NCBI GenBank assembly: GCA_900768435.1
Contig: CAAGCW010000002.1
Location: 1-43,663 of the forward strand
DNA: 43,663 nt
Source: an uncultured Collinsella sp.
GTDB taxonomy: Bacteria; Actinomycetota; Coriobacteriia; Coriobacteriales; Coriobacteriaceae
Reading direction: 5' to 3'
Part shown: piece after piece, positions 20,551 to 29,072 of the stretch
Layout of the letters: every line of letters starts with the position of its first letter
How positions within the stretch are numbered: position 1 is the stretch's first letter
Position numbers and translations under genes: made by a program
Notes under the pieces: generated by a model
Told to the model about the DNA's origin: nothing
Database searches by the model: none
The model's input: the letters and a program-made list of their open reading frames with translations, nothing else

Positions 20551-23001
20551 CTAGATAAGCCCAAAGTGTTCGAGCGCGGTGACGACGCCGTCGTGGTCGA
20601 TGCTGTCGGTGACATAGTCGGCCTTTTCCTTGAGGAAGTCCGGTGCGTTGCCCATGGCGATGCCAACGTCGACGGCGTTCATCAGCGAGACGTCATTGCT
20701 GGCGTCGCCGATGCCGTATACGGTTCCGTGGTGGGGATCGAGGGCGTCGAGTACGGACTGGATACCCTCGCGCTTGGTGCATTCGCGAGGCGAAATCTCG
20801 GTCACTTCGAGCTCGAGCTCGTTAAAGCAGAGCAGCGGCTCAAACGCTTGATCCTGAGCGATGCGGTTGGCAAGCGACGTGGACATTAAGATCTTGTAGG
20901 CGCTGTAATGTTGCAGCTGCGTAATTGCATCGCCCACGGTGCGGGCGTATCCCGGGGCGTCGGGCGCATCGGCACTCATGCGAACGACGCCATTGAGTCC
21001 CTCAAAACGAATCACTTCGTCCGATTGCTCAAGAATGGGAGCAAGGCGCTGCAGCATGCCGGGCGTCATCGCCAAATCGCGAATCACGTGTCCCTCAAGT
21101 TCGACATAGCCACCCGCGAGGCAGACGATGCCGGTCCAGGGCAGCTCGAGCAGCTTTGGATGGATGCAACTCAGCGTGCGCCCTGTGCAGATAAACGCCA
21201 TATTGCCCTTGGCGACAAAATCACGGATGGCTTGCGAGACCGCTTCATTGGGATAGGGGGAGAGGTCTCGCTCGCTCTCGGGAAGCTCTTGTGCCACTCG
21301 AGGGTCTTGCCAGGCGAGTGTTCCGTCGATATCGAAGAAGCAGATATCGCCGCGCTTATGGGCTGCGCTGGCGGAAGGGGAGGCCGAGGTGGTGGGCACA
21401 AATCCCGGCTCGAGGCCCATGATCTGGTCAAAATGCTCTTTAACGCGGGGAACGGAGATGCCAATAATCACCTGGGCGGTCTTGCCCGTAATGATGAGGC
21501 CCTTGGCGCCCACCGCGACAAACGACGCATTATCTGCAACGATGGAAGGGTCTACGACCTCGACGCGCAGGCGCGTGGCGCAGTTGGTTGCGCCCACGAT
21601 ATTGCCAACGCCACCTAAAAGCTGAATTACCCGCTCAGCGAGGACGTGATCTTGATCGGATTGAATACTGACCTCGCCATTGGGAGATTGTTCTTTGACA
21701 AAGCCGCTTCCCGTTAAACGATCGATTGCCGCGCGATTGGAGGCATGATTCTCGCGGCCCGGCGTCTTAAGGTCATAGACCAAGATGAGTGCTCGAAAAC
21801 TAACAAAAAAGATGAGGCTAAAGGCAAGACCGATACCGAGCGCCAAAAGGTAGGAGCCGGCATGCATTCGCATGAGTGGGATGAAGTTGAAGGCCGTCAT
21901 TTCCATGAGACCGCCCGAGAAGATGCCGACGATGCCAAAGAAGTTCATGGTCATGGCAAGGCAGGAGGACAGGACGGCGTAGAGCAAAAAGAGTCCGGGA
22001 TAGGTGAACATAAAGAGAAACTCGAGCGGCTCGGTGACGCCGCAGACCACCGAGGCGACGATGGCGGGCAAAAGGATGACCTTAAGGCCGGCGCGGCGTT
22101 CGGGTTTGGCGGTGAAATAGAATGCTGCCGCGATGGCGGGAAGGCCAAAGAGCTTGCCCCAGCCGGTGGCGGTAAAACCTGCCCAGGGCGCAAGTTCATT
22201 TAAAGGGCGCGTGCTATGGGAGAGAATGGGGAGCAGGTTGGTCCACGTGGCGTAAATACCGTCGTGAATGACCAGATTGTCGTAATAGATGGGCATATAG
22301 AGCAGATGGTGCAGCCCCATGGGCTCGAGCGCTCGCTCCAAAAACACAAAGATGCCCACGCCGAAGGGGCCGACGCCCGCAAGTGCGTGGCGCAGCGTTT
22401 CGGTCACAGCGTATGCGAAGGGCACGATGGCGGCCGAGATGGCGGCAAGGGCAAACACGGCAAAAAAGCTGATGAGGTAGACCAGCGAGGAACCCGAGAA
22501 GGTGCCGAGCCAATCGGGAACCTTGGCATCGTAGAAGCGGTCATGGATGGCGACGACGGTTGCCGACACCGCCAGCGGGCCGATAATGCCGGTGTCGAGC
22601 GTCTTGATGCCGTCGATGACGGTGATACCGCTGGCGGGGGTCAAAGATGATGGGTACTTAAGCCCAAGGTTGTCGCCGCTCAGCTTAATGATCTCGCTCA
22701 AAAAGAAGCAATAGGCAAAATAGGCCACGAGTGCCTCGAGGCAGCAGCGCGCCGGTTGCTTTTGGGCAAGACCGATAGGCAGCGCTACGGCAAAAAGGAG
22801 CGGGAGACGTTTAAAGACCGTCCACGAGCCGCGCTGGATGATGGTCCAGAAAACGTACCAAGGGGTTCCGTATACGGCGAGGTCACCGACGATGTCTACG
22901 GTCGTGGCGAGGGCGGAGATGCCGACCATGAGGCCTGATATAGAAAACAGCATGGCGGGCGCGAACATGGCTCCGCCAAAACGTTGGATTTTCTGCAGCA
23001 T
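20551..23001 (-). CDS. PTS EIIC-EIIB transporter fused to a Cof-type HAD phosphatase
   Basis: This 816-residue protein has three parts. Residues 1 to about 400 are a PTS glucose/alpha-glucoside class EIIC membrane channel (MLQKIQRFGGAMFAPAMLF start, GVTEPLEF motif). Residues about 450-535 are EIIB, with the phosphocysteine C474 in ATNCATRLRVEV. Residues about 550-816 are a Cof/HAD hydrolase, with nucleophile D557 and D559 in FFDIDGTLA and the GIGDASNDVSLMNA motif. The EIIC and EIIB would import and phosphorylate a sugar, and the HAD domain could then dephosphorylate it or a derivative. No EIIA is present, so phosphate must come from another EIIA. GGAAGG 6 nt before ATG 23001 fixes the start, and EIIC homologues begin there; the frame extends 12 codons further without a site. 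It is divergent from a GntR/UTRA gene. Confidence 0.9.
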   Translation of the reverse strand: MLQKIQRFGGAMFAPAMLFSISGLMVGISALATTVDIVGDLAVYGTPWYVFWTIIQRGSWTVFKRLPLLFAVALPIGLAQKQPARCCLEALVAYFAYCFFLSEIIKLSGDNLGLKYPSSLTPASGITVIDGIKTLDTGIIGPLAVSATVVAIHDRFYDAKVPDWLGTFSGSSLVYLISFFAVFALAAISAAIVPFAYAVTETLRHALAGVGPFGVGIFVFLERALEPMGLHHLLYMPIYYDNLVIHDGIYATWTNLLPILSHSTRPLNELAPWAGFTATGWGKLFGLPAIAAAFYFTAKPERRAGLKVILLPAIVASVVCGVTEPLEFLFMFTYPGLFLLYAVLSSCLAMTMNFFGIVGIFSGGLMEMTAFNFIPLMRMHAGSYLLALGIGLAFSLIFFVSFRALILVYDLKTPGRENHASNRAAIDRLTGSGFVKEQSPNGEVSIQSDQDHVLAERVIQLLGGVGNIVGATNCATRLRVEVVDPSIVADNASFVAVGAKGLIITGKTAQVIIGISVPRVKEHFDQIMGLEPGFVPTTSASPSASAAHKRGDICFFDIDGTLAWQDPRVAQELPESERDLSPYPNEAVSQAIRDFVAKGNMAFICTGRTLSCIHPKLLELPWTGIVCLAGGYVELEGHVIRDLAMTPGMLQRLAPILEQSDEVIRFEGLNGVVRMSADAPDAPGYARTVGDAITQLQHYSAYKILMSTSLANRIAQDQAFEPLLCFNELELEVTEISPRECTKREGIQSVLDALDPHHGTVYGIGDASNDVSLMNAVDVGIAMGNAPDFLKEKADYVTDSIDHDGVVTALEHFGLI

Positions 23002-23041
23002 AATATGCCTTCCGGATGCAACATGCTGTGCGAGCAAGAAC

Positions 23042-23192
23042 GTTTAAACAATGAACTCATTGTAGAGGACTGGCTGCTTGCCGCATTGACGGTTTTGATT
23101 CGGTCCGATTTGGGTTTCGGGGGAACCGTCGACGGTAAATAATCCGTACTTTACCGATAATCGGTTTAAACAACTTTAAGAAATGCTATCGT
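23042..23192. promoter_or_regulatory. Divergent promoter/operator region between the PTS fusion and gntR
   Basis: Toward the PTS gene, TACAAT on the minus strand (23059-23064) could be a -10. It overlaps a palindrome CAATGA-AC-TCATTG (23049-23062), and GTTTAAAC (23042-23049) follows directly. Toward gntR, GTTTAA (23164-23169) and TATCGT (23187-23192) are 17 bp apart, and a second GTTTAAAC (23164-23171) covers the -35. Another palindrome, accgataatcggt, lies at 23153-23165. The arrangement suggests that the GntR protein controls both genes. Confidence 0.55.
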
Positions 23193-23225
23193 GCCTAGCC
23201 ATACATATTCATTAGAGGTGAAGTC

Positions 23226-23945
23226 ATGCCAAAAGCGATTTACGAAGGAATCTACCGCGAGATCCGTTCGCGCATCATTAACGGGACCTATGCGTTTCAG
23301 GAGATGCTGCCAACCGAAGCCGAGCTGACCGCGGAGTTTGGCTGCACGCGCAATACCGTTCGACGCGCCTTGAGCATGCTGGCCGACCAGATGTTTGTGC
23401 AGCCTATACACGGCAAGGGCGTGCGCGTTATTTGGCTTAAGGGCGAAACCGACATGCTGGGCGCACTCGAAGAGGTTGAGTCGTTTGGCGAGTTCGCAAA
23501 ACGCAACAATGCCGTCGCATCGACCGAGGTCAAGTCTTTTGAACATTTGATTTGCACTGAGCAACTCTCTCGTCGCCTGGGCTTTAAGGTGGGCGAGGAG
23601 CTGATTCGCGTCGTGCGTGTCCGAAGCCTCAACGGCAGCGCGCGCCAAGTGGACCATGGCTACTTTTTGGCGTCGATCGCCAAGGGCCTGACCCCCGAGA
23701 TCGCGGCGGATTCTATCTACGGCTATCTGGAGCACAAGCGCGGCATCAAAGTGATGGCGAGCCGTCGTACGGTGAGTGTCGAGCTCGCCAACGATGAGGA
23801 CTGCAGCTATCTGGACCTTGGCAAGTACAACTGCGTCGCCGTTATGGAGAGCCAGTCGTACACCTCGGACGGCATCTTGTTCGAGGTCACGCATGCCCGC
23901 ACACACCCCGAGATCTTCCATTACCGCGTCAATTCCAAGCGATAG
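23226..23945 (+). CDS. GntR-family regulator with UTRA ligand domain (HutC/TreR type)
   Basis: The N-terminal winged helix-turn-helix (about residues 5-72) has the family pattern YREIRSRIINGTY...LPTEAELTAEFGCTRNTVRRAL. The UTRA domain (about 95-235) binds a small-molecule effector, usually a sugar phosphate in this branch. At 239 residues it matches TreR-like regulators in size. It is divergent from the PTS-phosphatase fusion, so it most likely senses the phosphorylated sugar that this transporter makes. Confidence 0.9.
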   Translation: MPKAIYEGIYREIRSRIINGTYAFQEMLPTEAELTAEFGCTRNTVRRALSMLADQMFVQPIHGKGVRVIWLKGETDMLGALEEVESFGEFAKRNNAVASTEVKSFEHLICTEQLSRRLGFKVGEELIRVVRVRSLNGSARQVDHGYFLASIAKGLTPEIAADSIYGYLEHKRGIKVMASRRTVSVELANDEDCSYLDLGKYNCVAVMESQSYTSDGILFEVTHARTHPEIFHYRVNSKR

Positions 23946-23986
23946 CCGGCTAGCTCGCAGCCTGACGAGACTCATGCCCTCAAAGC

Positions 23987-24035
23987 GAAAACGCCCGGTC
24001 AAACCGACGATGCATCGGCTTGACCGGGCGTTTTC
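23987..24035 (+). terminator. Terminator of gntR
   Basis: A 16-bp perfect stem (gaaaacgcccggtcaa / ttgaccgggcgttttc) flanks a 17-nt loop; the right arm runs into a T-rich end. The A-rich left arm makes it usable from both strands. Confidence 0.88.
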
Positions 24036-24056
24036 TCTGCATTCGATAACAAATAA

Positions 24057-24143
24057 TTGTTTATACAAAACTTGTCAAGTATCAAGTTGAAATTACCGTT
24101 CACCGAAGTTTTTCTACCGCTCTAGTAATACTTGTTCAAACAA
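24057..24143 (+). promoter_or_regulatory. Operator-like palindromes upstream of the ABC importer operon
   Basis: TTGTTTATACAA (24057-24068) and TTGTTCAAACAA (24132-24143) are near-palindromes related to the GTTTAAAC sites at the PTS/gntR and malQ promoters. They lie 75 bp apart in an AT-rich region before the solute-binding protein gene. I could not settle on a -35/-10 pair; TTGTTC at 24132 with TATTGT at 24158 would need a 20-bp spacer. Confidence 0.45.
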
Positions 24144-24251
24144 CTAGCCAAATAGCGTATTGTGCAAATCAGCAAAAGGGGCAAAGTCCCCGAGCCAATC
24201 TCCGAAGGCGGCGGCAAAGGGTGCCGCCACGGTGTGAAAGGGTGGATTGTA

Positions 24252-25568
24252 ATGAAGAACGAAATGAGCAGAAGGCAGTTCCTGGGCTTTGCTGGTTCCG
24301 CGGCTGCGGTTCTTGGTCTGGGTCTCGTGGGCTGCGGTGGTTCTGCCGGCTCCGGCTCCTCTGCTTCTGGTGACGCTGCCGAGGTCTACTTCCTCCAGTT
24401 CAAGCCCGAGGTCGACAAGGAGTGGAAGGAGATCGCCAAGGCGTACAAGAAGGAGAAGGGCGTCGAGGTCAAGATCGTGACCGCCGCCTCCAACACCTAC
24501 GAGGAGAAGCTCAAGTCCGAGATGTCCAAGAGCTCCGCTCCGACGCTGTTCCAGGTCAACGGCCCCACCGGCCTTAAGAACTGGAAGGACTACTGCGCCG
24601 ATCTTTCCGACACCAAGCTCCGCGGCGAGCTCATCGACGACTCCCTGGCGCTGCAGTCCGACGGCAAGGATCTGGGTATCGACTGGGTTCAGGAGAGCTA
24701 CGGCATCATCTATAACAAGGAGCTCCTCGAGAAGGCCGGCTACAAGGCCGAGGACATCAACTCCTTCGACAAGCTGAAGGCTTGCGCCGATGACATCCAG
24801 GCCCGCAAGGACGAGCTCGGCGTTGACGGTGCCTTCACTTCCGCCGGTATGGATGACTCCTCCAGCTGGCGCTACACCACGCACCTCGCCAACCTCCCGC
24901 TCTACTACGAGTTCGAGAAGGAGCACAATCAGGAGGACGACGAGATCAAGGGCGAGTATCTCGACAACTTTAAGCAGATCTTCGACCTGTATATCACCGA
25001 CTCCACCTGCGATCCTTCGCAGCTCGCCTCCAAGACCGGTGACGACGCCACCAACGAGTTCGCAACCGGCAAGGCCGTCTTCTACCAGAACGGCTCTTGG
25101 GCCTACGCCGACCTCACCAAGGCCGGTATGACCGACGACCAGCTCGGCATGCTGCCGATCTACATCGGCGTCGACGGCGAGGAGAACCAGGGCCTGTGCT
25201 CCGGCGGCGAGAACTACTGGTGCGTCAGCTCCCAGGCTTCTGAGGATGCCCAGAAGGCCACCGAGGACTTCATGTATTGGTGCGTCACTTCTGACACCGC
25301 CACCAGCATCATCGCTGACAAGATGGGTCTGACCGCCCCGTTCAAGAGCGCTAAGGAGACCACCAACGTCTTCTCGCAGCAGGCCGTTGCTATGGCCAAG
25401 GACGGCAAGAAGACCGTTGCTTGGGACTTCGTTTACATCCCCTCCGAGGAGTGGAAGAAGAACCTCAAGCAGGCTCTCATCGCTTATGCTGCCGACAACA
25501 CCAAGTGGGACGGCGTCAAGAACGCCTTCGTCGATGGCTGGAAGACCGAGAAGGCTGCTTCCGAGTAA
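24252..25568 (+). CDS. ABC sugar transporter substrate-binding lipoprotein (CUT1, family 1)
   Basis: This is the extracytoplasmic receptor of an oligosaccharide importer, 438 residues long. The N-terminus has a twin-arginine-like motif (SRRQFLG), a hydrophobic stretch and the lipobox LVGC with C28 as lipidation site, so it is probably a Tat-exported, membrane-anchored lipoprotein. The mature part shows the type 1 binding-protein pattern (KEWKEIAKAYKKEKGVEVK, GIIYNKELLEKAGY, FATGKAVFYQNGSWAYADL). ATG 24252 is chosen over upstream in-frame starts because it begins the signal sequence. Codon bias is strong, as expected for an abundant protein. Neighbouring glgP and malQ suggest maltodextrin as substrate. 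Confidence 0.9.
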   Translation: MKNEMSRRQFLGFAGSAAAVLGLGLVGCGGSAGSGSSASGDAAEVYFLQFKPEVDKEWKEIAKAYKKEKGVEVKIVTAASNTYEEKLKSEMSKSSAPTLFQVNGPTGLKNWKDYCADLSDTKLRGELIDDSLALQSDGKDLGIDWVQESYGIIYNKELLEKAGYKAEDINSFDKLKACADDIQARKDELGVDGAFTSAGMDDSSSWRYTTHLANLPLYYEFEKEHNQEDDEIKGEYLDNFKQIFDLYITDSTCDPSQLASKTGDDATNEFATGKAVFYQNGSWAYADLTKAGMTDDQLGMLPIYIGVDGEENQGLCSGGENYWCVSSQASEDAQKATEDFMYWCVTSDTATSIIADKMGLTAPFKSAKETTNVFSQQAVAMAKDGKKTVAWDFVYIPSEEWKKNLKQALIAYAADNTKWDGVKNAFVDGWKTEKAASE

Positions 25569-25599
25569 GCAGTTGCTGCCCAAGCTATCTGATTAGCGA

Positions 25600-25635
25600 C
25601 AGGGGGCGGGCAGACGTAGGTTTGCCCGCCCCCTG
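25600..25635 (+). promoter_or_regulatory. Intercistronic hairpin between binding protein and permease genes
   Basis: A 13-bp perfect GC-rich stem (cagggggcgggca / tgcccgccccctg) encloses a 10-nt loop without a U-tract, just before the next ribosome-binding site. Hairpins at this place in malE-malF-type operons protect the upstream message, which raises binding protein over permease; the same role is inferred here. Confidence 0.7.
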
Positions 25636-25655
25636 CATATTGAAAGGACCCTTCT

Positions 25656-26510
25656 ATGGGCAAAGCACTCAAGCGCTGGTGGCCGCTCTTTATGCTGCCC
25701 ACGTGCCTGGCGTTTATGATCGGGTTCGTGATTCCCTTTATCCAGGGTTTCTATCTCTCGTTCTGCCAGTTTATTACCATCAATAACGCGCACTTTGTCG
25801 GTATCGAGAACTACGTGCGCGCGCTGTCCGATCCGCAGTTCTCCACGTCGTTCTTCTTTACCGTGGCGTTTGCCTTCCTGTCGACGGTGCTCATCAACGT
25901 GATCGCGCTGGCCATTGCGCAGGCGCTCACTCGCAAGGCGCTCAAGGGCACCAACATCTTCCGTACGATTTTCTTTATGCCTAACCTGATTGGCGGCATT
26001 GTACTGGGTTACATTTGGCAGATTCTGATCAACTGCCTGCTCTCCAACGTGGGTGCCCAGCTTATCGCCCTCAACTCCGCCGCTGGCTTCTGGGGCCTTA
26101 TCATCCTGACCCTGTGGCAACAGGTCGGCTACATGATGATCATCTACATCGCCGGTCTGCAGTCCATTCCGTCTGACTACATCGAGGCCGCCAAGGTCGA
26201 TGGCGCTACGGCATGGCAGACGTTTTGGAAGGTTAAGATCCCCAACCTGATGCCGACCATCACCATCTGCCTGTTCCTGTCCATCACCAACGGCTTTAAG
26301 CTGTTCGACCAGAACCTCGCCCTTACCGGTGGCGCCCCGGCGCACTCCACCGAGATGCTCGCCCTGAACATCTACAACACGTTCTATTCGCGTGCTGGCA
26401 TCGCATGGCAGGGCATCGGTCAGGCCAAGGCAGTTATCTTCTGCATCCTGGTTGTCGCTATTTCCATGATCCAGCTTAAGGCCACGAGGTCCAAGGAGGT
26501 GCAGCAGTAA
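25656..26510 (+). CDS. ABC sugar transporter permease (MalF-like)
   Basis: This inner-membrane permease subunit of a CUT1 importer has six predicted hydrophobic segments. The EAA loop that docks the ATPase reads EAAKVDGATAWQTFWKVKIP (about residues 177-196). At 284 residues it lacks the large periplasmic insert of E. coli MalF. GAAAGGA precedes the start. Its stop codon overlaps the next start by one base. Confidence 0.92.
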   Translation: MGKALKRWWPLFMLPTCLAFMIGFVIPFIQGFYLSFCQFITINNAHFVGIENYVRALSDPQFSTSFFFTVAFAFLSTVLINVIALAIAQALTRKALKGTNIFRTIFFMPNLIGGIVLGYIWQILINCLLSNVGAQLIALNSAAGFWGLIILTLWQQVGYMMIIYIAGLQSIPSDYIEAAKVDGATAWQTFWKVKIPNLMPTITICLFLSITNGFKLFDQNLALTGGAPAHSTEMLALNIYNTFYSRAGIAWQGIGQAKAVIFCILVVAISMIQLKATRSKEVQQ

Positions 26511-27349
26511 TGAAACGCGATAAGGCTATCAACCGCGCGCTCTCGATCTTCTTTACGATCCTGTCGCTCGCATGGATCTACCCCGTGTTCATGATTGCGC
26601 TCAATTCCTTTAAGAAAGCGACCGCAATCAGCACCACCACGGCGTTCGATCTGCTCACGCCCGAGACGTTCAACGGCCTCGCAAACTACGTGCACGCTCT
26701 GAACGAGCAGGGCTTTGCCTCGGCGTTTATGTACTCGCTTATCATCACGGTCACGTCGGTCGTGCTGATTCTGGTGTGCTGCTCCATGTGCGCTTGGTAC
26801 GTGGTGCGCGTCAACAGCAAGATCTCGAACTTCTTCTATTACCTGTTCGTCTTCTCGATGGTCGTACCGTTCCAGATGCTCATGTTCACGCTGTCCAACC
26901 TCGCGGACCGCATCGGCTTTAACACGCCGTTTAACATCTGCTTCATCTACCTTGGTTTTGGCGCGGGCCTCGCGGTCTTTATGTTCGCCGGCTTCGTCAA
27001 GAACATCCCGCTCGAGATTGAGGAAGCGGCCATGATCGACGGCTGCAACCCGGTCCAAGTGTTCTTTAAGATCGTCCTTCCCATTATGAAGCCCACCTAT
27101 CTTTCGGTCGGCATCCTTGAGACCATGTGGGTCTGGAACGACTATCTGCTGCCCTACCTTACGCTCGACTCCACCAAGTACAAGACCATTCCTATCTTGA
27201 TCCAGTACTTCCGTGGCGGCTATGGCCACGTCGAGCTCGGCCCCATGATGGCGTGCATCATGATGGTCGTCATCCCCATCGTCATCATGTACATCTTCTG
27301 CCAGAAGTACATCATCGACGGTGTGGTGGCAGGTGCCGTCAAGGGCTGA
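26510..27349 (+). CDS. ABC sugar transporter permease (MalG-like)
   Basis: This is the second permease of the importer, 279 residues with six hydrophobic segments. Its EAA loop reads EEAAMIDGCNPVQVFFKIVLP. The start codon shares one base with the stop of the preceding gene (taATG), so translation is coupled and the two permeases should be made in equal amounts. Confidence 0.92.
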   Translation: MKRDKAINRALSIFFTILSLAWIYPVFMIALNSFKKATAISTTTAFDLLTPETFNGLANYVHALNEQGFASAFMYSLIITVTSVVLILVCCSMCAWYVVRVNSKISNFFYYLFVFSMVVPFQMLMFTLSNLADRIGFNTPFNICFIYLGFGAGLAVFMFAGFVKNIPLEIEEAAMIDGCNPVQVFFKIVLPIMKPTYLSVGILETMWVWNDYLLPYLTLDSTKYKTIPILIQYFRGGYGHVELGPMMACIMMVVIPIVIMYIFCQKYIIDGVVAGAVKG

Positions 27350-27417
27350 TGCCGTAACTGTTTTGCAAGTTTTGGCGGCGCCTCTCAGCGCGGCGCCGCG
27401 TATCGAAAGGTAAAGAC

Positions 27418-28617
27418 ATGGCCGAGATCGTTCTCAAACATGTTCAGAAGGTGTATCCCAACAACGAGTCAAAAAAGAAGGGCTTCTTTGGCAAAAAGAA
27501 GAAGACCGAGGAGAAGAAGCACAACCTCAAGGTTACCGAGGACGGTGTGCTCGCTGTAGAGGACTTCAACCTCACCGTTCACGACCAGGAGTTCATCGTC
27601 CTCGTTGGCCCCTCTGGCTGCGGTAAGTCCACGACGATGCGCATGGTCGCCGGCCTAGAGGACATCACCTCCGGCGACGTGCTCATCGACGGCAAGCGCG
27701 TCAACGACGTGGCGCCCAAGGACCGCGACATCGCCATGGTGTTCCAGAGCTACGCTCTGTACCCCAATATGACGGTGTACGAGAACATGGCGTTTACGCT
27801 TGAGCTCAAGAAGGTCCCCAAGGACGAGATCGACCGCAAGGTTCGCTCCGCTGCCGAGATCCTGGGCATCACCGAGTACCTCGACCGTAAGCCCAAGGCG
27901 CTTTCGGGCGGCCAGCGTCAGCGCGTCGCCATCGGCCGCGCCATCGTGCGTGATCCTAAGGTCTTCCTGATGGACGAGCCGCTGTCCAACCTGGACGCCA
28001 AGCTGCGTAACCAGATGCGTGCCGAGCTCATCAAGCTGCGCCACGAGATCAAGGGCACGTTCATTTATGTTACTCACGACCAGACCGAGGCTATGACCCT
28101 CGGCGATCGCATCGTGGTCATGAAGGACGGCGTCGTCCAGCAGATCGCCACCCCGCAGGAGGTCTTCAACCATCCCGCGAACATCTTCGTCGCCGGCTTT
28201 ATCGGCGTGCCGCAGATGAACTTCTTCGATGCCCAGCTGGTGCGCTCGGGCAACGGCTTTACGGTCAAGACCGAGGATATGAACGTGGCGCTCGCCCCCG
28301 AGACCTGCGCTCAGCTTGCTCTCAACTGGGACGGCGGCGACGTGAAGGAGATCACGGCCGGCGTGCGTCCCGAGCAGATCCTGCTTGCCGACAAGGACGA
28401 GGAGGGTGCGCTCCAGGGCACCGTCGAGGTGACCGAGCTCATGGGCTCGACCGAGCATGTCCACGTGACTGCTCCCGACGGCCAGTTTGTCCTGATCATT
28501 CCCGTCGTCGACCTCGAGGCCAAGGGCGCGCTCAAGGCGGGCGACCCCATCTGGTTCAAGTTTGAGAAGAACGCGACCCACCTCTTCGATAAGGTCTCTG
28601 GCAAGAACCTTATCTAG
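27418..28617 (+). CDS. msmK: ABC transporter ATPase of the MsmK/UgpC type
   Basis: This cytoplasmic ATPase energises CUT1 sugar importers. It has Walker A GPSGCGKSTT (K70), the signature LSGGQRQRVAIGRA, Walker B VFLMDEPLSNLD, the H-loop YVTHDQTEAM and a C-terminal TOBE-type region (about 290-399). Between the first strand and the A-loop there is an insertion of about 25-30 residues, very rich in lysine (residues about 14-42, KKKGFFGKKKKTEEKK). The gene follows the permeases by 68 nt, which include a GC hairpin, and it ends the operon. MsmK-type ATPases often serve several importers. Confidence 0.93.
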   Translation: MAEIVLKHVQKVYPNNESKKKGFFGKKKKTEEKKHNLKVTEDGVLAVEDFNLTVHDQEFIVLVGPSGCGKSTTMRMVAGLEDITSGDVLIDGKRVNDVAPKDRDIAMVFQSYALYPNMTVYENMAFTLELKKVPKDEIDRKVRSAAEILGITEYLDRKPKALSGGQRQRVAIGRAIVRDPKVFLMDEPLSNLDAKLRNQMRAELIKLRHEIKGTFIYVTHDQTEAMTLGDRIVVMKDGVVQQIATPQEVFNHPANIFVAGFIGVPQMNFFDAQLVRSGNGFTVKTEDMNVALAPETCAQLALNWDGGDVKEITAGVRPEQILLADKDEEGALQGTVEVTELMGSTEHVHVTAPDGQFVLIIPVVDLEAKGALKAGDPIWFKFEKNATHLFDKVSGKNLI

Positions 28618-28685
28618 GCCCGGTGCAACCAGGCCCTTCCTTTGGGCGACTGCGGCTTTGCCATCCTTTTGCCGCGGTCACATAT

Positions 28686-28729
28686 AAGGCTCCCCTCCCG
28701 TCCACTGGGCGAGAGGGGAGCCTTTCTTT
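28686..28729 (+). terminator. Terminator of the ABC importer operon
   Basis: A 12-bp perfect stem (aaggctcccctc / gaggggagcctt) with a 15-nt loop is followed by a T-rich tail (tttcttt). Confidence 0.9.
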
Positions 28730-28753
28730 GTGCCGGGGCTGTCCGTCTGACGG

Positions 28754-28993
28754 TTTGTCTAAATCTGTAACAGGTAAAGGGCCAAATCGGGTCTAGATGT
28801 TACAGATTGAGACGGTTCATCAGGGCAATTTCGTTTGTCTAAAACTGTAACATCCAGAAGGCCAAATCGGGTCTATCTGTTACAGATTGAGATACTTCGG
28901 CAGGGCGTTTCTGTCTGTCTCGATCTGTAACAGGTGGGCTCAAATTTGCCGGCCACCTGTTACAGATCGAGATTGTTTGGTCGAGTCGGGTCA
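28754..28993. repeat. Three tandem 80-bp repeats, each a TGTAACA/TGTTACA hairpin
   Basis: Units begin at 28754, 28834 and 28914, an exact 80-bp period. Each contains ctgtaaca and, about 30-40 nt later, tgttacag, so each folds into a hairpin. Units 1 and 2 share ggccaaatcgggtcta in the loop. Unit 3 has a different loop and longer arms, with 20 perfectly paired bases (tctcgatctgtaacaggtgg against its complement). Differences in unit 3 are compensated on both sides. The array lies between two convergent terminators, so no promoter role is evident. Confidence 0.85.
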
Positions 28994-29012
28994 CAGAGTA
29001 ACGTGCGGGCAC

Positions 29013-29044
29013 AAAAAACGGAGCCGTGCTGTCACGGCTCCGTT
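29013..29044 (-). terminator. Terminator of the malQ-glgP operon
   Basis: On the minus strand a 12-bp stem (aacggagccgtg / cacggctccgtt) with a 4-nt loop runs into six Ts, 29 nt after the glgP stop. Confidence 0.92.
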
Positions 29045-29072
29045 TCTCAAGAGAATGGGTAAGGGGAATGAG

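Noticed and set aside
24144..25583. A 479-codon minus-strand frame opposite the solute-binding protein gene
   Set aside because: It is a Leu/Val/Gly-rich mirror of a biased gene with no family motifs; the plus-strand frame has a lipoprotein signal and conserved domains.
28754..28993. CRISPR array
   Set aside because: The 80-bp period, hairpins in every unit, conserved loops rather than unique spacers, and absence of cas genes argue against it.
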